Shown piece after piece: positions 1-6,778 of a DNA stretch of 9,320 nt (position 1 is its first letter; every line of letters begins with the position of its first letter). The position numbers and the translations under genes were made by a program. Source of the stretch: Candidatus Aenigmatarchaeota archaeon (lineage in GTDB: Archaea > Aenigmatarchaeota > Aenigmatarchaeia > QMZS01). The notes under the pieces are model-generated. The model was not told the origin of the DNA, did no database searches, and saw only the letters and a list, made by a program, of their open reading frames with translations. Location of the stretch: positions 1 to 9,320 of the forward strand of contig JAUXEA010000012.1 of the NCBI GenBank assembly GCA_030620695.1, read 5' to 3'.

Positions 1-1940
1 TAAAATCACTTCAATATGATATTTTCCAGGAAGAGGAAAAACGAGCAACAATACCAAGAACAATTTATGAAAAACTGACACACATTTCAGAAAAAATACT
101 GCATATTTCTCCAGATGAAAAAACAAAAAAGAAATTTAATGAGGCTATTGATTTTGCTCACTTAAAGGTCACTCCAACAGGTGTTTTTTCTTTCACAATA
201 TTATTTGCAATATCTTTCATTATTTTAGGAATGGCTTCCCTCTTGTCCGGGCTCCTTGATATAACAATTTTACTGGTTTATTTTGTTGTTGTTTTTGCAT
301 TTTCTTATTATCTCTACTATTACCCCCTTCATTTAAAAAAAGTTTATGAACTAAGAGCAGGTTCTGAGATTGTTATGCTTATCTTACATATTGTAATTTA
401 TATGAGAAATTTCCCTAACCTTGAAGGGGCAGTAAGATTTGCTTCCCAGAATTTGACAGGACCTTTATCCCTGGATATAAAAAAATTGCTCTGGGATGTG
501 CATGTTGGAACCTATGAGTCTATGGAGCAGGCAATTTTGGATTTTTCATTAAAATGGAAGATTTCTTTTAGAGCATTTTCAGATTCCATTAACGCAATTG
601 TTTATTCTCTTTACACAGGCGGAAAGAGGAGAATGGAATTATTAGATGAGTCAGTTGATATTATTTTAAGTTCCTTGAATGAGAGGTCAAATTCCTATAT
701 TTTAAAATTAAATACCCCTGTTACAATGATTAATGCCCTTGGAATTTTGCTTCCCACTCTTGTATTAACAATGCTTCCTGTTGCAACAATTTTCTTGGGG
801 GAGAGTATTCCCCCATTTGCAATTTTCGGGTTCTATGATATTATTCTTCCAATACTTCTGGTTTTTATTATTAAAAATGTTTTGGATCAGAGAGTAATCA
901 CTCTGCCAGAACCTGATTTGTCTCTGCACCCGGACCTGCCCCCGGAAAATACATTCAGGACAGGCAGTTTTTTTATATATTGCTACCTTCCTGCAATTGT
1001 TATCCTAATACCTTTTCTGTATTACTGGTACCTTAACTGGAACTTATCTTTATACCAGTCATTTGTTGTTACCTCAGGATTTTTTATTTCAATCACAGTT
1101 TTCTTTTTCTTAAATTCATTTCAGAAGATAAAAATCAGAAGGGAAATTATCGGAATAGAAGATGAGTTCAGGGATATTTTATTTGGTCTTGGGCAGGAGA
1201 TGGATAGGGGGATTCCCCTGGAAGTTGGGTTAGAAAAAATATTGCCAATGTTGAAAGGAAATTATTCAGCAACTTTGATTAACTCTATTTTGACAAATAT
1301 AAAATATGAAGGACTAACCGTGGAAAAAGCAATTTTTGATGAGAAAAAAGGAGCAATATTAAAATTTCCTTCCAAACTGATTCATTCTACATTAAAAGCA
1401 GTTGTTGATGCTGCAGGCAAAGGTACAAAGATTGTCTCAGAGATTATGATTTCAATTTCAAAATATTTAACAGACATTCACAGAACACAGGAATCTTTGC
1501 AGGATAAATTTTCAGAAGTTGTCGGAAGCATGCAGATGCAGGCAAGAATTTTGTTGCCATTAATCTGTGCTGTTATGAACACTCTCACTTATATGATTAT
1601 TGAAATGGTTGGTTTTCTGAGTGAAACGATGGGAGGAATTCCAATGGAAGGTGGTGCTGCGGGATACACAACTTTTCTTTCATTATTTGAAGGTGGGTTA
1701 TCTATTTCTCCCGGAACTTTCCAGCTTGCAATCGGGTTTTATGTAATTGAAACTGTAATCATTCTTTCCTGGTTTATGAACGGAATTAGTGTTGGTGTGG
1801 ACAAAGTAAGTTTGCATGATTCTATATACAGGAACCTGATTATAGGAGGTGTATTATATTTAACAATTTGCATTGTCTCTCTTATCATTTTCATGCCTTT
1901 CCTGGAAGTAATCAAAATTGGTATGAGTGTGCCAACATAA
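1..1940 (+). CDS. Archaeal type II/IV secretion F-domain membrane protein (FlaJ/TadC-like), 5'-truncated by window edge
   Basis: This is a polytopic membrane protein of the GspF/TadC/FlaJ family, the platform on which a secretion ATPase assembles archaeal pili or the archaellum. The frame is open from base 3 with no stop, so the ATG at 231 is internal. The 76 codons before it read as a family-like N-terminal segment with charged helices and then a hydrophobic stretch. At least 645 residues are present. Counting from the ATG at 231, membrane segments lie at about 3-30, 165-215, 247-295, 430-460 and 495-565. Two cytoplasmic four-helix F domains are visible, at about 40-160 and 305-430; the second contains EDEFRDILFGLGQEMDRGIP and a conserved-looking GKGTKIV stretch. 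The two-domain layout is typical of archaea. The partner ATPase is presumably upstream, outside the window. The exact system (pilus, archaellum or other) cannot be told from this gene alone. Confidence 0.88.
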   Translation, partial: KSLQYDIFQEEEKRATIPRTIYEKLTHISEKILHISPDEKTKKKFNEAIDFAHLKVTPTGVFSFTILFAISFIILGMASLLSGLLDITILLVYFVVVFAFSYYLYYYPLHLKKVYELRAGSEIVMLILHIVIYMRNFPNLEGAVRFASQNLTGPLSLDIKKLLWDVHVGTYESMEQAILDFSLKWKISFRAFSDSINAIVYSLYTGGKRRMELLDESVDIILSSLNERSNSYILKLNTPVTMINALGILLPTLVLTMLPVATIFLGESIPPFAIFGFYDIILPILLVFIIKNVLDQRVITLPEPDLSLHPDLPPENTFRTGSFFIYCYLPAIVILIPFLYYWYLNWNLSLYQSFVVTSGFFISITVFFFLNSFQKIKIRREIIGIEDEFRDILFGLGQEMDRGIPLEVGLEKILPMLKGNYSATLINSILTNIKYEGLTVEKAIFDEKKGAILKFPSKLIHSTLKAVVDAAGKGTKIVSEIMISISKYLTDIHRTQESLQDKFSEVVGSMQMQARILLPLICAVMNTLTYMIIEMVGFLSETMGGIPMEGGAAGYTTFLSLFEGGLSISPGTFQLAIGFYVIETVIILSWFMNGISVGVDKVSLHDSIYRNLIIGGVLYLTICIVSLIIFMPFLEVIKIGMSVPT

Positions 1941-1954
1941 ATAGTTGGGGGTTG

Positions 1955-1973
1955 TTTATAAACTATTTATAAA
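1955..1973 (+). promoter_or_regulatory. Tandem TATA-like boxes upstream of pfdA
   Basis: Two identical copies of TTTATAAA lie at 1955-1962 and 1966-1973, 11 bp apart (about one helical turn), in the gap before pfdA. Archaeal TATA boxes sit roughly 25-30 bp before the transcription start, so the second copy predicts a start near 1996 and a leader of about 20 nt. No GGTG or GGAG ribosome binding site is visible before the pfdA ATG. Assignment is by position and consensus only. Confidence 0.45.
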
Positions 1974-2016
1974 AATAAAAGTATTTGGGTTAAGTAAATA
2001 ATTACCTAACAATTAT

Positions 2017-2421
2017 ATGGACAAAAAAGAAACCGGGTCGCAATTGCAGGAAAGATATGTTCAGATAGAATTATTAAATAAACAGTTGGAGCAGGTCTCT
2101 TCTCAACTTGAATTAATAAAAGCGAAAATAGAGGAATTATTTTTTGTTCGTAATGCAGTAGAAAAAATGTTTCAAGGTGGGGGATTTTCCCAGTTAGGCA
2201 CAGGAGTTTTTATTAAGTCTGAGTTTAAAGATACAAACACTTTTCTGATTAATGTTGGCAGGAATATTTTTGTTAAAATGAACAAAGAAGATGCAAAGAA
2301 TTACTTAGCCAGAAAAATGGAGGATATAAAATCTGTTCATTCACATTTAACAAATAAGGCAAATGAGTTGCAAAAAGAAATTCAGGAACAGGTTCTTGAA
2401 CTGCAGAAATTACAGGGTTAG
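2017..2421 (+). CDS. pfdA: Prefoldin subunit alpha
   Basis: This is the alpha subunit of the hexameric (alpha2-beta4) cytosolic chaperone prefoldin, which catches unfolded proteins and passes them to the thermosome. The 134 residues have the family plan. There is an N-terminal coiled-coil helix (about 8-45), a central beta-hairpin region (about 48-90) with GTGVFIKSEF and FLINVGRNIFVKM, and a C-terminal coiled-coil helix (about 90-132) rich in K, E, Q and L. The length is close to other archaeal alpha subunits. In many archaea pfdA sits with rpl39e, tif6 and ftsY; none of these adjoins it here, and the gene appears to stand alone behind its own TATA-like boxes. Its stop lies 1 bp from the stop of the convergent nop5. 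Confidence 0.9.
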   Translation: MDKKETGSQLQERYVQIELLNKQLEQVSSQLELIKAKIEELFFVRNAVEKMFQGGGFSQLGTGVFIKSEFKDTNTFLINVGRNIFVKMNKEDAKNYLARKMEDIKSVHSHLTNKANELQKEIQEQVLELQKLQG

Positions 2422-2422
2422 G

Positions 2423-3196
2423 TTATTTTCCAAGTTTTTTTATTTCCATAACCAATTTTTCTTTTAATTCTTTTCCCATGTTTTTATCAGAAAAATAATC
2501 CAGTCTCGAGGCCAACATTACTTTTGCAGCAAGGAATCTGGCGACTTTTCCCCTGTTTTCTTTTTTTGCTTCTTTAATAAAAGGAGAAAGATAGAGTATC
2601 CCATACTTTGGAATACTTTCTTTTTTCTCTTTGTCTCCCAAATACCTAAATAATGATTTTTCTGCTCCAAGAATCTGGATTTTTGAACTTGGCATTTCTG
2701 CTAAATTTTTTAATCCCTTTGCTTTTGCAATCAGGATTGCAGCGAGTACAGGTCCAAGAAGAGTTGATAAATTATTAGCAATTTTCCGGGCAATTTCTTT
2801 TGTCTTGTCCTCTAATTTATCTCTTAGTTTTTCTGTATTTTCCAATACTGTTTTAAAATTATTGTAATCTTCCAGAATATTCTGTCTGTTCTTTAGAACA
2901 TTTACATAATGGTTTAGTTCTTCCAGAGTGCGTGCCATTAAAATCAGTTTTTCTTCATCTCTTTCTATATTTTCCAGTTTTGATTTAGTAAGTGCAATCC
3001 CGAATTCACTAATCCATTTCTGGAAGTTTTTATAAGGAAATATACTTTTTAATTCCTGAGTTAGAATTCCAGTTTCGATTTTGCTCTCCAGAAACTGGTG
3101 GGCTGCTTTTTTTGAATTCTCACTGAAATTCTGTATTAATTTCCCATCTTCCAAAATTCCAAAAGGCAATTTTTGTTTCTTTGTTGAAGTTGTCAT
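2423..3196 (-). CDS. nop5: Nop5 (Nop56/58-like C/D box RNP core protein)
   Basis: Nop5 is the scaffold of the archaeal box C/D RNP. It bridges L7Ae bound to guide RNA and fibrillarin, the 2'-O-methyltransferase. The diagnostic Nop domain is at about 145-238: GPVLAAILIAKAKGLKNLAE, MPSSKIQILGAEKSLFRYLG, then PKYGILYLSPF and RGKVARFLAAKVMLASRLDY, which match the family signature closely. Residues 75-145 form the long coiled coil, and residues 10-70 a small N-terminal domain where fibrillarin would bind. At 257 residues it is at the short end of the family and lacks the lysine-rich tail of longer homologues. An AGGA motif lies 6 nt before the start. Fibrillarin, often the adjacent gene in archaea, is not in this window. 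Transcription runs from the tfs side across a 150-bp structured gap. Confidence 0.92.
   Translation of the reverse strand: MTTSTKKQKLPFGILEDGKLIQNFSENSKKAAHQFLESKIETGILTQELKSIFPYKNFQKWISEFGIALTKSKLENIERDEEKLILMARTLEELNHYVNVLKNRQNILEDYNNFKTVLENTEKLRDKLEDKTKEIARKIANNLSTLLGPVLAAILIAKAKGLKNLAEMPSSKIQILGAEKSLFRYLGDKEKKESIPKYGILYLSPFIKEAKKENRGKVARFLAAKVMLASRLDYFSDKNMGKELKEKLVMEIKKLGK
2435..2446 (+). terminator. T-run after pfdA
   Basis: A run of seven T followed by ATTT begins 14 bp past the pfdA stop. Archaeal polymerase can terminate on U-rich stretches without a hairpin. The site lies inside the 3' end of the opposing nop5, so pfdA transcripts probably overlap nop5 in antisense. This is a weak call, since T-runs are common in AT-rich DNA. 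Confidence 0.3.
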
Positions 3197-3215
3197 AATA
3201 AATCCTTTTTGGTAA

Positions 3216-3231
3216 ATTTAACCAATAAAAG
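3216..3231. repeat. 16-bp direct repeat, copy nearer nop5
   Basis: ATTTAACCAATAAAAG is identical to the copy at 3329-3344, 113 bp away. On the - strand this copy lies 20-35 nt before the nop5 ATG, where a TATA/BRE element would be, so it may be part of the nop5 promoter. The two copies also bracket the hairpin cluster. Confidence 0.85.
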
Positions 3232-3258
3232 GGTCATTACTAACCAACTTCATTTTTT

Positions 3259-3320
3259 GGCTTAAGCCTTCCTACTTTTTTTGCAGAGCAAAAAAAGAGG
3301 CACCGTCTGAAAGACGAGTG
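3259..3320. other. Cluster of three abutting hairpins (possible structured RNA or small element)
   Basis: Three inverted repeats lie almost end to end. At 3259-3268 is the palindrome GGCTTAAGCC. At 3271-3300 the arms CTTTTTTTGC and GCAAAAAAAG form 10 bp around an AGA loop, extended by CCT/AGG across one bulged A. At 3301-3320 CACCGTCT pairs with AGACG-A-GTG around a GAA loop, 8 bp with one bulged A. The gap between tfs and nop5 holds no credible ORF. I did not recognise a known RNA family: no convincing C/D boxes and no tRNA arms. It may be a structured RNA, an RNA processing or termination region between tfs and nop5, or a small repeat element. The structures are visible; any function is unknown. 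Confidence 0.5.
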
Positions 3321-3328
3321 TTTAATTG

Positions 3329-3344
3329 ATTTAACCAATAAAAG
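3329..3344. repeat. 16-bp direct repeat, copy nearer tfs
   Basis: This is an exact second copy of ATTTAACCAATAAAAG. It starts 2 bp beyond the tfs stop codon and lies outside the hairpin cluster. A shorter shared core, TAACCAA, also occurs between the copies at 3241-3247. Confidence 0.85.
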
Positions 3345-3346
3345 AC

Positions 3347-3667
3347 TTAGCTGTATTCTCTCCAGGTATACCCACACTTGGTGCATTTGTAAAATCTTGT
3401 TGGAGGCTCGTCAATGCTTCTTGTTTGTTGCATCCACCAAAATGCTTCCCTGTTCCCACATTTTGGACACGCACTTTCTGTAGTAGTAGGCAGTTCTTCT
3501 TTTCTCTGTTCTATTGTTTTTATATTATCCTCACTTTTAACTTTCTCACTTATTATAATTCCAATTCCTCCATCTGATTTTTTTCCACAGTTTCTACATA
3601 CAAAAACTGTTTTTCCACCAACTTTTTTTGGAATTAAAATTCCCCCACACTTTTTGCAGAATTCCAT
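3347..3667 (-). CDS. tfs: Transcription factor S (TFIIS/RPB9-like transcript cleavage factor)
   Basis: TFS enters the RNA polymerase funnel and stimulates cleavage of backtracked RNA. The 106 residues have an N-terminal zinc ribbon (C4, C7, C24, C27) and a TFIIS-type C-terminal zinc ribbon (C67, C70, C95, C98). The C-terminal loop reads QTRSIDEPPT and keeps the acidic pair D86-E87 that acts in cleavage, so it should be an active TFS rather than an inhibitory paralogue. The length is normal. The start lies 3 nt after the stop of the signal peptidase gene, so the two are probably co-transcribed, although a TATA-like element inside the end of that gene could also drive it. No ribosome binding site is visible. 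The polymerase A' gene is divergent, less than 1 kb away. Confidence 0.95.
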   Translation of the reverse strand: MEFCKKCGGILIPKKVGGKTVFVCRNCGKKSDGGIGIIISEKVKSEDNIKTIEQRKEELPTTTESACPKCGNREAFWWMQQTRSIDEPPTRFYKCTKCGYTWREYS

Positions 3668-3670
3668 TTT

Positions 3671-4093
3671 TTATATACTAAAAATTTTATATATTAAGTA
3701 CCTTGGATACCCTATATATGGAATTTTTACTTTTACAACACATAATATCTGGTCTTGCCTGACCGGAGGGTCTTCTGCCTGATTATTATCTCCCTTGATT
3801 TTATAACAAGTGCCTTCTTCAATTTCCTTCCTGCAGTAAGTATCATTTATCCCGATTATCCTGTGGATTATTGGATATTTTCTGTTCCCGGAGTAAATTA
3901 CAATATCATTTATTTTCGGCTCGTCTTTTGCACAAATAATTAAATCCCCCTCATACAAATTTGGATGCATAGATGGGGAAACAACAACATTTACCGGGTT
4001 TGGAGTTCCAAGAGCAAGCCCTAAAAACTGGTAGAAAGCAAACACACAAATAATGATAAGAATAATATCCAGATATTCTCTTATGTTACTCAT
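3671..4093 (-). CDS. Signal peptidase I, archaeal/ER (Sec11) type
   Basis: This is a membrane serine protease that removes signal peptides from exported proteins. Residues 9-28 form one N-terminal membrane anchor. The catalytic boxes follow: SPSMHPNLYEGDLI with nucleophile S41, IIHRIIGI with H77, and KGDNNQAEDP with D102 and D108. The His in place of the bacterial Lys marks the archaeal/ER Ser-His-Asp class (S26B, Sec11-like). A short hydrophobic stretch closes the protein. At 140 residues it is compact for the family but complete in the catalytic core. It lies between rps27e (69-bp gap) and tfs (3-bp gap) on the same strand. No ribosome binding site is seen, and no other ATG lies before the catalytic Ser-Met, which supports the chosen start. 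Confidence 0.92.
   Translation of the reverse strand: MSNIREYLDIILIIICVFAFYQFLGLALGTPNPVNVVVSPSMHPNLYEGDLIICAKDEPKINDIVIYSGNRKYPIIHRIIGINDTYCRKEIEEGTCYKIKGDNNQAEDPPVRQDQILCVVKVKIPYIGYPRYLIYKIFSI
3685..3697 (-). promoter_or_regulatory. TATA-like element upstream of tfs, inside the signal peptidase gene
   Basis: On the - strand this reads TTAATATATAAAA, with its core centred about 23 nt before the tfs ATG. That is close to the spacing expected for a leaderless archaeal transcript, and tfs has no ribosome binding site. It overlaps codons for the hydrophobic tail of the signal peptidase, so it may be chance in AT-rich DNA. Confidence 0.35.
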
Positions 4094-4095
4094 AC

Positions 4096-4107
4096 TTTAT
4101 ATATAAA
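4096..4107. promoter_or_regulatory. Perfect TATA palindrome abutting the signal peptidase start
   Basis: TTTATATATAAA is a perfect 12-bp palindrome ending 2 bp before the signal peptidase ATG on the - strand. It looks like a strong TATA box but is too close to that ATG for a transcript starting at or before it. A second AT-rich box at about 4110-4122 is better placed. It could be a genuine but misplaced box, a repressor site or chance. Confidence 0.3.
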
Positions 4108-4162
4108 ATAATAAATAAAAGAGAATTCAATAAATCTTGTTAAAAAAGGTAGCAATTTTGTC

Positions 4163-4327
4163 CTATTCTAAACTCTGAACCACTTTTGCTAGTATTTCTG
4201 CTTTTCCTCCTCCCGGCTTTGCCAATACTTTTTTGCATTTTAAACATTTGATTTCTGTGCTTGCTTTACTGAATATAATCTGCTCATTACCACATTCGCA
4301 CCTGACTCTCAAAAACTTTGACTCCAT
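4163..4327 (-). CDS. rps27e: Small ribosomal subunit protein S27e
   Basis: This 54-residue gene encodes a zinc-ribbon protein of the 30S subunit. The match to archaeal S27e is clear: FLRVRCECGNEQIIFSKAST, then IKCLKCKKVLAKPGGGKAEI. The zinc ligands would be C10, C12, C28 and C31. The family normally has Cys-x-x-Cys at the first pair; here it is C10-x-C12, one residue shorter. The length is close to that of other S27e proteins. The start codon is 29 bp from the divergent rpoA1 start, so the two genes share a promoter region. There is no ribosome binding site and almost no leader, as expected for a leaderless mRNA. It heads the - strand group with signal peptidase and tfs, not the usual L44e-S27e pairing. 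Confidence 0.93.
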   Translation of the reverse strand: MESKFLRVRCECGNEQIIFSKASTEIKCLKCKKVLAKPGGGKAEILAKVVQSLE

Positions 4328-4356
4328 ACTTAATATTAATTTTTATTTATTAAATT
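4328..4356. promoter_or_regulatory. Shared divergent promoter of rps27e and rpoA1
   Basis: Only 29 bp separate the two ATG codons, and all but one base are A or T. For a leaderless rpoA1 transcript the TATA box would fall near 4328-4335 (CTTAATAT). For leaderless rps27e it would fall near 4349-4356 (TTTAAT on the - strand). The two core promoters would therefore overlap completely, each TATA box lying against the other gene's start codon. The position is certain; the boxes are inferred. Confidence 0.6.
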
Positions 4357-6741
4357 ATGCCAGTAGAAAAAGTTGAGTTCTCCTTATTGTCCCCAGCACA
4401 AATAAGAAAAATTAGTGTTGTTGAGATTACGAGACCCGAGTTATATGATGCTGATGGGTACCCTGTTGAGCATGGAATCGTGGACCCGAGAATGGGGGTT
4501 GTTGACCCGGGGGTAAGATGTAGGACTTGTGGTGGCAGGCTTGGAGAGTGTATGGGTCACTTTGGGTATATAGAGTTAGTAAAATCGGTAGTGCATCCGG
4601 TTCTTGCACCAAAAATTTATTTGCTTTTGCAGGCAACCTGTCAAAAATGCGGCAAAGTTCTTGCGCCAAAAGAAATAACAGGGTTAAATAATTGTGCAAA
4701 GAATAGCCCTGAGAAATGTCCTTATTGCGGGGAAAAGCAGAAAAAAATAAAATTTGAGAAACCAACAACTTTTTATGCTGACAAAGAAAAATTAAATGCA
4801 GAAGAAGTAAGAGAAAATCTTGAAAAAATTCCGGACGAAGATTTAGAAAAACTAAAGTTTAGGGGAGGCAGACCAGAATGGATGATTATTACCATTTTGC
4901 CAGTTCCTCCGTTAACCATGAGACCATCTATAATTCTGGAAACAGGTGAGAGGTCAGAAGATGATTTAACACACAAACTTGTTGATATTGTCAGGATTAA
5001 TGAAAGGCTCAAAAGAATTTTGGAGATAGGGGCCCCGGATTTTTTGATAGATGATATAATAGAACTTTTGCAGTATCATATTGCAACATATATTAAAAAT
5101 GATTTATCTAATATTCCCCCGGCAAGACATAGAAGTGGAAGAGCATTAAAGACTCTTGCCCAGAGACTAACTGGAAAAGAAGGGCGATTCAGGTTTAATC
5201 TTACAGGAAAAAGAGTTAATTTTTCAGCAAGAAGTGTGGTATCTCCGGATAATTTTATAGATATTAATGAAGTTGGTGTTCCACAAGTCATTGCAGAAGG
5301 ATTGAGTATCCCGGAACTTGTTACAGAACAAAATATTGATGAAATAAGAAAATCTATTTTAAGTGAAAATAAAATGAGGTATATCATCCGTTTGGATGGA
5401 TTAAAGAAAAAAGTTACAGAAGAGACAAAAGAGATTATAGCTCAGGAACTTGTTCCCGGTTATACTATTGAAAGACGTTTACGGAATGGGGACTGGGTGA
5501 TTTTTAACAGGCAACCAAGTTTACATCGAATGTCAATGATGGGTCATAAAGTAAGAATTATGAATGGACAAACCTTCAGGATCCATCTTTGTGTTACTCC
5601 ACCTTATAATGCGGATTTTGATGGTGATGAGATGAATTTACATGTGCCCCAAAATGAGGAAGCAAGAGCAGAACTGAAACATTTGATGAATGTAAATAAA
5701 CATATTAGGACCCCAAGATACGGGCTCCCAATTATTGGAGCAAAACAGGACCATATAATGGGTTTGTATTTTTTAACCAAGGAAAATATAAAACTGAGTA
5801 AACAGGAGGTATCAAATTTACTGTTTTGTTTAAATATTGATATAGAACTTGACAAAGAGAGTTATACCGGGAAAGAAATATTCTCATTGTTACTGCCTAA
5901 AAAATTAAATTATAGGGGAAAGACAAAAACAGGAGAAGAAGTTATAATAGAAAAAGGTATTTTAAAAAAAGGTTATATTGATGTAAAAGCGGTTGGTGTT
6001 GAAGAAGGGATGCTATTGGATAAAATAGATTTGCTTTATGAGGGTGAGGAAGCAGCAAAATTTTTAAATAACCTTGTTAGATTAAGTTTACTCTTCATGG
6101 GAAAATACAGTTATACTATTTCTTTGAAAGATTATACAATTGATAAAGAAAGTGAGTTAGAAATTGAAAAGTCAATAGATAAAAAAATAAAATCATGGAT
6201 AAAAGAAGAAGGGGATGAAGAATCGCAGGCAAATTTAGAGAAAGTTTTGAAAGATATTGAAAATGTTGTAAGGAAAAAATTATCAAATAATTCAAGTGCA
6301 AGAATAGCAGCAGAGACAGGTGCGAGAGGAAGTTTGGTTTCAGTTGCACAAATTGTTGGTTGTATAGGGCAGGAAAAATTAAAAGGTGAAAAGATTACAA
6401 GAGGTTACTATAGCAGAACTCTCCCACATTTTGACAAAGAAAAACTGGATGCTGGTGCATTTGGATTTGTAAAGAATGGTTACAGAAAGGGAATTTCACC
6501 AACAGAATTTTTCTTTGATGCTATGCATGGTAGAGAAGGATTATCAGATACTGCCCTGAAAACAAAACATTCTGGTTATCTTGAGAGGAGACTTGTTAAT
6601 TCGTTACATGATATCATAATCAAAAAAGACAGGACTGTAAGAAATGAAAGTAATCAGATTGTGCAGTTTGTCCCGTTTGAAAATGATATAAATCCTTACA
6701 GAACAAGTAGTGGAAAAATATCTTTTGAAGATTTAATATGA
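4357..6741 (+). CDS. rpoA1: DNA-directed RNA polymerase subunit A'
   Basis: This is the N-terminal two-thirds of the archaeal RNA polymerase largest subunit, holding the catalytic centre. Visible landmarks in its 794 residues are: clamp zinc site C55, C58, C65, H68 (GECMGHFGY); second zinc site C95, C98, C121, C124; RFRFNLTGKRVNFSARSVVS at about 280; RQPSLHRMSMMGH at about 388; and the catalytic NADFDGDEMNLHVPQ with Mg ligands D420, D422, D424. GARGS lies near 660 and the bridge helix at about 713-745. The family is usually about 860-900 residues, so the protein is somewhat short, mainly outside the motifs. The bridge helix reads MHGREGL (H724) where archaea normally have GGREGL, followed by DTALKT and SGYLERRLV. 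rpoA2 follows after 37 bp. rpoH and rpoB, normally upstream, are absent. Confidence 0.98.
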   Translation: MPVEKVEFSLLSPAQIRKISVVEITRPELYDADGYPVEHGIVDPRMGVVDPGVRCRTCGGRLGECMGHFGYIELVKSVVHPVLAPKIYLLLQATCQKCGKVLAPKEITGLNNCAKNSPEKCPYCGEKQKKIKFEKPTTFYADKEKLNAEEVRENLEKIPDEDLEKLKFRGGRPEWMIITILPVPPLTMRPSIILETGERSEDDLTHKLVDIVRINERLKRILEIGAPDFLIDDIIELLQYHIATYIKNDLSNIPPARHRSGRALKTLAQRLTGKEGRFRFNLTGKRVNFSARSVVSPDNFIDINEVGVPQVIAEGLSIPELVTEQNIDEIRKSILSENKMRYIIRLDGLKKKVTEETKEIIAQELVPGYTIERRLRNGDWVIFNRQPSLHRMSMMGHKVRIMNGQTFRIHLCVTPPYNADFDGDEMNLHVPQNEEARAELKHLMNVNKHIRTPRYGLPIIGAKQDHIMGLYFLTKENIKLSKQEVSNLLFCLNIDIELDKESYTGKEIFSLLLPKKLNYRGKTKTGEEVIIEKGILKKGYIDVKAVGVEEGMLLDKIDLLYEGEEAAKFLNNLVRLSLLFMGKYSYTISLKDYTIDKESELEIEKSIDKKIKSWIKEEGDEESQANLEKVLKDIENVVRKKLSNNSSARIAAETGARGSLVSVAQIVGCIGQEKLKGEKITRGYYSRTLPHFDKEKLDAGAFGFVKNGYRKGISPTEFFFDAMHGREGLSDTALKTKHSGYLERRLVNSLHDIIIKKDRTVRNESNQIVQFVPFENDINPYRTSSGKISFEDLI

Positions 6742-6778
6742 GATTATCCCTTGAATATATTTTATTCTATCTTTAATT
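6742..6778 (+). promoter_or_regulatory. Gap before rpoA2: no ribosome binding site, possible internal promoter
   Basis: The other genes inside this operon have GGTG or GTGA 6-7 nt before the start, but this gap has none. It does contain TATATTTTA (6756-6764) and TAATATGA just before it (6735-6742). The second box would give a start near 6766 and a 13-nt leader; the first is rather close to the ATG. An internal promoter making a leaderless or short-leader rpoA2 mRNA is possible. Confidence 0.25.

Noticed and set aside
231..233. ATG at 231 as the start of the secretion F-domain protein
   Set aside because: The frame is open with sensible, family-like codons back to base 3, and the ATG falls within the first membrane segment; the true start is outside the window.
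3232..3320. Box C/D guide RNA near nop5
   Set aside because: A CTGA occurs at 3307-3310 but no RTGATGA box lies at a suitable distance on either strand, and the CTGA is inside a hairpin.
3414..3782. Open frame of 122 codons on the + strand opposite tfs and the signal peptidase
   Set aside because: It is antisense to two strongly supported genes and its hydrophobic make-up is the expected shadow of Lys/Glu-rich coding DNA.
4427..5387. Several open frames on the - strand opposite rpoA1
   Set aside because: They lie under conserved A' motifs, have no family resemblance and no start signals; they are shadows.
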